This document shows positions 53,384 to 64,000 of a stretch of DNA of 64,000 nucleotides, piece after piece. Origin of the DNA: Streptomyces sp. WZ.A104. GTDB taxonomy: Bacteria; Actinomycetota; Actinomycetes; Streptomycetales; Streptomycetaceae. The first letter of the stretch is position 1; every line of letters starts with the position of its first letter. The stretch spans positions 62,001 through 126,000 of the forward strand of contig NZ_NWVL01000008.1 of NCBI RefSeq assembly GCF_002382885.1. Reading direction: 5' to 3'. Below the pieces are notes generated by a model. That model did not search any database. It was not told the DNA's origin and worked only from the letters and a program-made list of their open reading frames with translations. The position numbers and the translations under genes were made by a program.

Positions 53384-56300
53384 TTGGCCGCCTCGCGCAA
53401 CGCCTCGACCGCGAATACGAACAACGGTGCCAGCACCGCCCCGCTGCGCATCTCTTTTGCAAAGATCAAGGAGCCCCTCGAGGTTCCGAACCTCCTCGCG
53501 CTGCAGACCGAGAGCTTTGACTGGCTCCTCGGCAACGCCGCCTGGAAGGCTCGCGTCGAGGCTGCTCTGGACAGTGGACAAGACGTCCCCACCAAGTCCG
53601 GCCTGGAGGAGATCTTCGAGGAGATCTCACCGATCGAGGACTTCTCCGGGTCGATGTCGCTTACGTTCCGCGACCACCGCTTCGAGCCCCCGAAGAACTC
53701 GATCGACGAGTGCAAGGAGCGCGACTTCACGTTCGCCGCGCCGCTCTTCGTCACGGCCGAGTTCACCAACAACGAGACCGGCGAGATCAAGTCCCAGACG
53801 GTCTTCATGGGCGACTTCCCGCTCATGACCAACAAGGGCACCTTCGTCATCAACGGCACCGAGCGTGTCGTCGTGTCGCAGCTGGTCCGCTCGCCGGGTG
53901 TCTACTTCGACTCCTCCATCGACAAGACGTCCGACAAGGACATCTTCTCCGCCAAGATCATCCCCTCCCGGGGTGCCTGGCTGGAGATGGAGATCGACAA
54001 GCGCGACATGGTCGGTGTCCGCATCGACCGTAAGCGCAAGCAGTCGGTCACCGTCCTCCTCAAGGCGCTCGGCTGGAGCACCGAGCAGATCCTGGAGGAG
54101 TTCGGCGAGTACGAGTCGATGCGCGCCACCCTGGAGAAGGACCACACCCAGGGCCAGGACGACGCGCTGCTCGACATCTACCGCAAGCTGCGTCCGGGCG
54201 AGCCGCCGACGCGCGAGGCCGCTCAGACGCTGCTTGAGAACCTCTACTTCAACCCGAAGCGCTACGACCTCGCGAAGGTCGGCCGCTACAAGGTGAACAA
54301 GAAGCTCGGCGCCGATGAGCCGCTGGACGCCGGGGTGCTCACCACCGACGACGTCATCGCGACCATCAAGTACCTGGTCAAGCTGCACGCCGGTGAGACC
54401 GAGACGACCGGTGAGTCCGGCCGGGAGATCGTCGTCGAGACCGACGACATCGACCACTTCGGCAACCGTCGTCTGCGCAACGTCGGCGAGCTCATCCAGA
54501 ACCAGGTCCGTACGGGCCTGGCGCGGATGGAGCGCGTCGTGCGCGAGCGCATGACCACCCAGGACGTCGAGGCGATCACGCCCCAGACCCTGATCAACAT
54601 CCGGCCGGTCGTCGCCTCCATCAAGGAGTTCTTCGGCACCAGCCAGCTGTCGCAGTTCATGGACCAGAACAACCCGCTGTCGGGTCTCACCCACAAGCGC
54701 CGTCTGTCGGCTCTTGGCCCGGGTGGTCTCTCCCGTGAGCGGGCCGGCTTCGAGGTCCGAGACGTGCACCCGTCCCACTACGGACGCATGTGCCCGATCG
54801 AGACCCCCGAAGGCCCGAACATCGGTCTGATCGGTTCGCTCGCCTCGTACGGCCGCGTCAACGCGTTCGGCTTCATCGAGACGCCGTACCGCAAGGTCGT
54901 CGACGGTCAGGTCACCGACGACGTCGACTACATCACGGCCGACGAGGAGGACCGCTTCGTCATCGCCCAGGCGAACGCGACCCTCTCCGACGAGCTGCGC
55001 TTCACCGAGCCCCGCGTCCTGGTCCGCCGCCGCGGCGGAGAGGTCGACTACGTGCCCGGCACGGACGTCGACTACATGGACGTCTCGCCGCGCCAGATGG
55101 TGTCCGTCGCCACCGCGATGATCCCCTTCCTGGAGCACGACGACGCCAACCGTGCCCTCATGGGCGCGAACATGATGCGTCAGGCGGTGCCGCTGATTAA
55201 GTCGGAGGCCCCGCTCGTCGGCACCGGCATGGAGTACCGCTGCGCCACCGACGCCGGTGACGTGCTCAAGGCCGAGAAGGACGGTGTGGTCCAGGAGGTC
55301 TCCGCGGACTACATCACCGTCACGAACGACGACGGCACGTACACCACGTACCGCATCGCCAAGTTCATGCGCTCCAACCAGGGCACCTCGGTCAACCAGA
55401 AGGTCGTCGTCGCCGAGGGCGACCGGATCATCGCCGACCAGGTGCTCGCCGACGGACCGGCCACCGAGAACGGTGAGATGGCCCTCGGCAAGAACCTGCT
55501 CGTGGCGTTCATGCCGTGGGAGGGTCACAACTACGAGGACGCGATCATCCTGTCGCAGCGCCTCGTGCAGGACGACGTCCTCTCCTCGATCCACATCGAG
55601 GAGCACGAGGTCGACGCCCGTGACACCAAGCTCGGCCCGGAGGAGATCACCCGGGACATCCCGAACGTCTCCGAAGAGGTCCTCGCCGACCTCGACGAGC
55701 GCGGCATCATCCGGATCGGTGCCGAGGTCGTCGCCGGTGACATCCTCGTCGGCAAGGTCACGCCCAAGGGTGAGACCGAGCTGACCCCCGAGGAGCGCCT
55801 GCTCCGCGCGATCTTCGGTGAGAAGGCGCGCGAGGTGCGCGACACCTCGCTGAAGGTGCCGCACGGTGAGATCGGCAAGGTCATCGGCGTTCGCGTCTTC
55901 GACCGCGAAGAGGGCGACGAGCTGCCGCCGGGCGTGAACCAGCTGGTCCGGGTCTACGTCGCGCAGAAGCGCAAGATCACCGACGGTGACAAGCTCGCCG
56001 GCCGTCACGGCAACAAGGGCGTCATCTCGAAGATCCTGCCGATCGAGGACATGCCGTTCCTGGAGGACGGCACCCCGGTCGACATCATCCTCAACCCGCT
56101 GGGTGTCCCGTCCCGAATGAACCCGGGACAGGTCCTGGAGATCCACCTCGGCTGGCTCGCCAGCCGCGGCTGGGACGTCTCCGGCCTCGGTGACGAGTGG
56201 GCCAAGCGCCTGCAGGCCATCGGCGCCGACCAGGTCGCCCCCGGCACCAACGTCGCCACGCCCGTCTTCGACGGTGCGCGCGAGGACGAGATCTCCGGTC

Positions 56301-56869
56301 TCTTCGAGGCCACGATCCCCAACCGCGACGGCGACCGCCTGGTCCAGCCCTCCGGCAAGGCCAAGCTGTTCGACGGCCGCTCCGGCGAGCCGTTCCCGGA
56401 CCCGGTCTCGGTCGGGTACATGTACATCCTCAAGCTGCACCACCTGGTCGACGACAAGCTCCACGCCCGTTCGACCGGTCCGTACTCCATGATCACGCAG
56501 CAGCCGCTGGGTGGTAAGGCTCAGTTCGGTGGACAGCGCTTCGGTGAGATGGAGGTGTGGGCCCTTGAGGCATACGGTGCCGCATACGCCCTCCAGGAGC
56601 TCCTGACGATCAAGTCCGACGACGTGACCGGCCGCGTGAAGGTCTACGAGGCCATCGTCAAGGGCGAGAACATCCCCGAGCCCGGCATTCCCGAGTCCTT
56701 CAAGGTGCTCATCAAGGAAATGCAGTCGCTCTGCCTCAACGTGGAAGTGCTGTCCTCGGACGGCATGTCCATCGAGATGCGCGACACGGACGAGGACGTC
56801 TTCCGCGCGGCGGAGGAGCTCGGTATCGACCTGTCCCGGCGCGAGCCGAGCAGCGTCGAAGAGGTCTGA
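53384..56869 (+). CDS. rpoB: RNA polymerase beta subunit
   Basis: 1161 residues from TTG 53384, with GGAAGGA upstream; this gives the same start and length that I know for S. coelicolor RpoB. An in-frame GTG at 53354 would add ten residues before the ribosome site. The rifampicin region ([20 protein letters not shown], then [20 protein letters not shown], about residues 418-455) carries the wild-type Ser, Asp, His and Ser positions, so the strain should be sensitive unless other mechanisms exist. The beta subunit contributes half of the catalytic cleft. Followed by rpoC after 98 bases. Confidence 0.98.
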   Translation: MAASRNASTANTNNGASTAPLRISFAKIKEPLEVPNLLALQTESFDWLLGNAAWKARVEAALDSGQDVPTKSGLEEIFEEISPIEDFSGSMSLTFRDHRFEPPKNSIDECKERDFTFAAPLFVTAEFTNNETGEIKSQTVFMGDFPLMTNKGTFVINGTERVVVSQLVRSPGVYFDSSIDKTSDKDIFSAKIIPSRGAWLEMEIDKRDMVGVRIDRKRKQSVTVLLKALGWSTEQILEEFGEYESMRATLEKDHTQGQDDALLDIYRKLRPGEPPTREAAQTLLENLYFNPKRYDLAKVGRYKVNKKLGADEPLDAGVLTTDDVIATIKYLVKLHAGETETTGESGREIVVETDDIDHFGNRRLRNVGELIQNQVRTGLARMERVVRERMTTQDVEAITPQTLINIRPVVASIKEFFGTSQLSQFMDQNNPLSGLTHKRRLSALGPGGLSRERAGFEVRDVHPSHYGRMCPIETPEGPNIGLIGSLASYGRVNAFGFIETPYRKVVDGQVTDDVDYITADEEDRFVIAQANATLSDELRFTEPRVLVRRRGGEVDYVPGTDVDYMDVSPRQMVSVATAMIPFLEHDDANRALMGANMMRQAVPLIKSEAPLVGTGMEYRCATDAGDVLKAEKDGVVQEVSADYITVTNDDGTYTTYRIAKFMRSNQGTSVNQKVVVAEGDRIIADQVLADGPATENGEMALGKNLLVAFMPWEGHNYEDAIILSQRLVQDDVLSSIHIEEHEVDARDTKLGPEEITRDIPNVSEEVLADLDERGIIRIGAEVVAGDILVGKVTPKGETELTPEERLLRAIFGEKAREVRDTSLKVPHGEIGKVIGVRVFDREEGDELPPGVNQLVRVYVAQKRKITDGDKLAGRHGNKGVISKILPIEDMPFLEDGTPVDIILNPLGVPSRMNPGQVLEIHLGWLASRGWDVSGLGDEWAKRLQAIGADQVAPGTNVATPVFDGAREDEISGLFEATIPNRDGDRLVQPSGKAKLFDGRSGEPFPDPVSVGYMYILKLHHLVDDKLHARSTGPYSMITQQPLGGKAQFGGQRFGEMEVWALEAYGAAYALQELLTIKSDDVTGRVKVYEAIVKGENIPEPGIPESFKVLIKEMQSLCLNVEVLSSDGMSIEMRDTDEDVFRAAEELGIDLSRREPSSVEEV

Positions 56870-56967
56870 CGGGCCGGCCGGCCGCCTCTCCCCGAGGCGG
56901 CCGGCCCTCCCCGGACCCGTTCAGACCATTGATTGAGACGAGACCCCGAAAGAGGGATTGACGACAA

Positions 56968-60867
<3,900 letters not shown>

Positions 60868-60887
60868 GCGAGTGCCTGTTTGAACGA

Positions 60888-60932
60888 CCGGAGGGCGGTC
60901 ACCCCGTACGTAACGGGGTGACCGCCCTCCGG
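60888..60932 (+). terminator. rpoBC terminator
   Basis: CCGGAGGGCGGTCACCCCGT (60888-60907) and its perfect complement (60913-60932) make a 20-bp stem with a five-base loop. No T-run. It also faces the 3' end of the convergent small gene at 60966. Confidence 0.93.
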
Positions 60933-60965
60933 CGTACGGCTTCCCGGGCTCCGGGACGGCCTGGC

Positions 60966-61235
60966 TCAGCCGAGCAGCGCGTGGTGGACCCGGAGCAGGG
61001 CACGGGTGCCCACGGCCAGCAGAGGGGGCACGTCGGGCAGCGGCACCTTGCGGGCCAGGGCCAGGACGTCGATGACGATCGCGTAGTCGTCGACGACGGA
61101 CCGCGGCAGTCCGGGGGTGGTCATGGCCGGGGCGTAGGCGGAAGCGGCGTCACCGTATTCGATGACGGCCAGACTGACGTCGGTGTCGAGCGCGCTCGGT
61201 GCCTGGAATACGGGCTCACGGTGGTCGGCTGTCAT
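60966..61235 (-). CDS. Small hypothetical protein between rpoC and rpsL
   Basis: 89 residues from ATG 61235, after a perfect AAGGAGG site seven bases upstream. The N-terminus is polar (ADHREPVFQAPSALDTDVSL), the C-terminus helical and hydrophobic (YAIVIDVLALARKVPLP, then LLAVGTRALLRVHHALLG). I recall small genes at this place in other Streptomyces but know no function. Its strand is opposite to the surrounding essential genes, and it has its own strong ribosome site, so it is likely a real gene. Confidence 0.65.
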   Translation of the reverse strand: MTADHREPVFQAPSALDTDVSLAVIEYGDAASAYAPAMTTPGLPRSVVDDYAIVIDVLALARKVPLPDVPPLLAVGTRALLRVHHALLG

Positions 61236-61699
61236 GTGGGACCTCCTTGGGCCGGGCTGGTCCGGGGTCCGGTCGGGCCGGTCCGGGGCCAGTCGGTCTG
61301 GTTGGCTGACCGCATTGTCCGGCATGGTGAGATGCTGCGGCAGGCCGTAATGACGCTGTTTCCGTACCCTGTGATTGCCGGGATCCGGCAATGGTGCAAG
61401 CCGCCGCCCGACAGCCGGGGAAGGCCGTCACAGGTGGTCGGCGGCCCGGGCGTGTCGGCGTGGACAGCATTTGTTTTGACCCAAGTGCGTGAGGTAGGTA
61501 CGCTCAAGCCTTGTGCCTGGGGTGTGCCTGGGCTCGGGTGCGTGTCCTCAACCGCACGGCGAGTCCGTCAGTAGCCACCGCAATCTGCGCCTCTTCCGCC
61601 TCATGGGGCGGGGGTCTGCAGTATTCGACACACCCGACCGCGTGGGTCGGCGATGTTCCAGGTTAGTTTCACGAACGGCACACAGAAACCGGAGAAGTA
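61236..61699 (+). promoter_or_regulatory. Upstream region and promoter of rpsL-rpsG-fusA
   Basis: 464 bases without a plus-strand gene. From 61245 to 61300 short GGTCCGGGGC-type repeats occur. TTGACC (61476-61481), 17 bases and TACGCT (61499-61504) form a good promoter; transcription would start near 61511, giving a leader of about 190 bases. The leader may carry the S7 or S12 control site known from str operons, but I cannot identify it. Confidence 0.6.
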
Positions 61700-62071
61700 G
61701 TGCCTACGATCCAGCAGCTGGTCCGGAAGGGCCGGCAGGACAAGGTCGAGAAGAACAAGACGCCCGCGCTTGAGGGTTCGCCCCAGCGCCGCGGCGTCTG
61801 CACGCGTGTGTTCACGACCACCCCGAAGAAGCCGAACTCGGCCCTCCGTAAGGTCGCGCGTGTGCGTCTGACCTCCGGTATCGAGGTCACGGCCTACATC
61901 CCGGGTGAGGGACACAACCTGCAGGAGCACTCCATCGTGCTCGTGCGTGGTGGCCGTGTGAAGGACCTGCCGGGTGTTCGTTACAAGATCATCCGCGGCT
62001 CCCTTGACACCCAGGGTGTCAAGAACCGCAAGCAGGCCCGCAGCCGCTACGGCGCCAAGAAGGAGAAGTAA
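61700..62071 (+). CDS. rpsL: Ribosomal protein S12 (uS12)
   Basis: 123 residues from GTG 61700 (GGAGAAG upstream). The streptomycin-resistance positions are wild-type: Lys43 in [12 protein letters not shown] and Lys88 in [12 protein letters not shown], so the strain is not an rpsL mutant. S12 sits at the decoding centre of the 30S subunit. rpsG follows after two bases. Confidence 0.98.
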
Positions 62072-62073
62072 GA

Positions 62074-62544
62074 ATGCCTCGTAAGGGCCCCGCCCCGAAG
62101 CGCCCGGTCATCATCGACCCGGTCTACAGCTCTCCTCTTGTCACCTCGCTGATCAACAAGATCCTCCTCGACGGCAAGCGTTCCACCGCCGAGCGGATCG
62201 TGTACGGCGCCATGGAAGGCCTCCGCGAGAAGACCGGTAACGACCCGGTCATCACGCTGAAGCGCGCGCTTGAGAACGTCAAGCCCTCGCTTGAGGTCAA
62301 GTCCCGCCGTGTCGGTGGCGCCACCTACCAGGTGCCGATCGAGGTCAAGCCCGGTCGCGCCTCCACCCTCGCTCTGCGCTGGCTCGTCGGCTACTCCCGC
62401 GCCCGCCGCGAGAAGACCATGACCGAGCGCCTCATGAACGAACTGCTCGACGCCTCCAACGGCCTCGGCGCTTCGGTCAAGAAGCGCGAGGACACCCACA
62501 AGATGGCCGAGTCCAACAAGGCCTTCGCGCACTACCGCTGGTAG
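62074..62544 (+). CDS. rpsG: Ribosomal protein S7 (uS7)
   Basis: 156 residues: [20 protein letters not shown], then [20 protein letters not shown] and [21 protein letters not shown]7 nucleates assembly of the 30S head and in other bacteria represses its operon. It lies two bases after rpsL and 38 before fusA, the standard str-operon order. Confidence 0.98.
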
Positions 62545-62582
62545 TCGCTACCCCCATCGAGACCGAGAGAAGATTGAGCCTT

Positions 62583-64000
<1,418 letters not shown>

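Noticed and set aside
53627..56464. 945-codon minus-strand frame across rpoB
   Set aside because: Shadow of rpoB codon bias; no domain-like segments and no start context.

Overview
The window is chromosomal DNA of a high-GC actinomycete, almost certainly a Streptomyces. Coding frames have strongly GC-biased third positions, GTG and TTG starts are common, many genes overlap by 1-8 bases, and the tRNA genes do not encode CCA. The core gene order (korAB, two-component genes, a partial nuo cluster, htpX, yajQ, tRNA-Tyr, rpmG, MaoC pair, murB, aspC, tRNA-Trp, secE-nusG, rplKA, rplJL, rpoBC, rpsLG-fusA) matches what I remember of the central S. coelicolor chromosome around SCO4594-SCO4661. That comparison is from memory, not from a search.

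Layout. Positions 1-13.7 kb are accessory: a nitrilase fragment, a decayed SpoIIE-phosphatase/anti-sigma-kinase fusion, a HAD phosphatase, a secreted lectin-like protein, a broken IS5-type transposase, an integrase-helper remnant, an XRE/DUF397 pair, three small unknown genes, a VOC/CGNR divergent pair, an FAD monooxygenase, RarD, and a QorB-like oxidoreductase opposite an HxlR regulator. Positions 13.7-31.4 kb form a redox region: KorB/KorA (2-oxoacid:ferredoxin oxidoreductase), a LuxR-type response regulator, two paralogous sensor kinases, and a ten-gene nuoABCHIJKLMN cluster. The cluster has no nuoD, nuoE, nuoF or nuoG. Positions 31.5-36 kb hold membrane and stress genes (MscL with a zinc-ribbon tail, HtpX, YccF, GlsB), DNA alkylation repair (AlkB, Ogt) and YajQ. 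Positions 36-47.6 kb hold tRNA-Tyr, tRNA-Thr, tRNA-Met and tRNA-Trp, rpmG, a MaoC pair, a TetR-MFS efflux unit, murB, a second TetR unit, adenosine deaminase and aspC. From 47.7 kb to the right edge is the transcription/translation core: secE, nusG, rplK, rplA, a lipoprotein, rplJ, rplL, rpoB, rpoC, rpsL, rpsG and fusA (cut by the window edge).

How parts work together. The nuo genes are chained by 1-10 base overlaps, so they form one operon encoding a membrane proton-pumping arm plus the B, C and I connecting subunits, without the NADH-input module and without the quinone-site subunit D. The neighbouring KorAB makes reduced ferredoxin in known systems, which suggests, but does not prove, a ferredoxin-linked or otherwise non-NADH complex I relative. 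The divergent two-component genes share a control region with nuoA. The ribosomal and RNA polymerase genes form several units separated by strong hairpins.

The most unusual items are the orphan nuo cluster, the thrice-repeated [19 protein letters not shown] module in the NuoC tail, a 118-bp perfectly identical block shared by the two sensor-kinase genes, three head-to-tail 11-bp repeats before the secreted lectin-like gene, and paired TetR operators with different half-site spacing.
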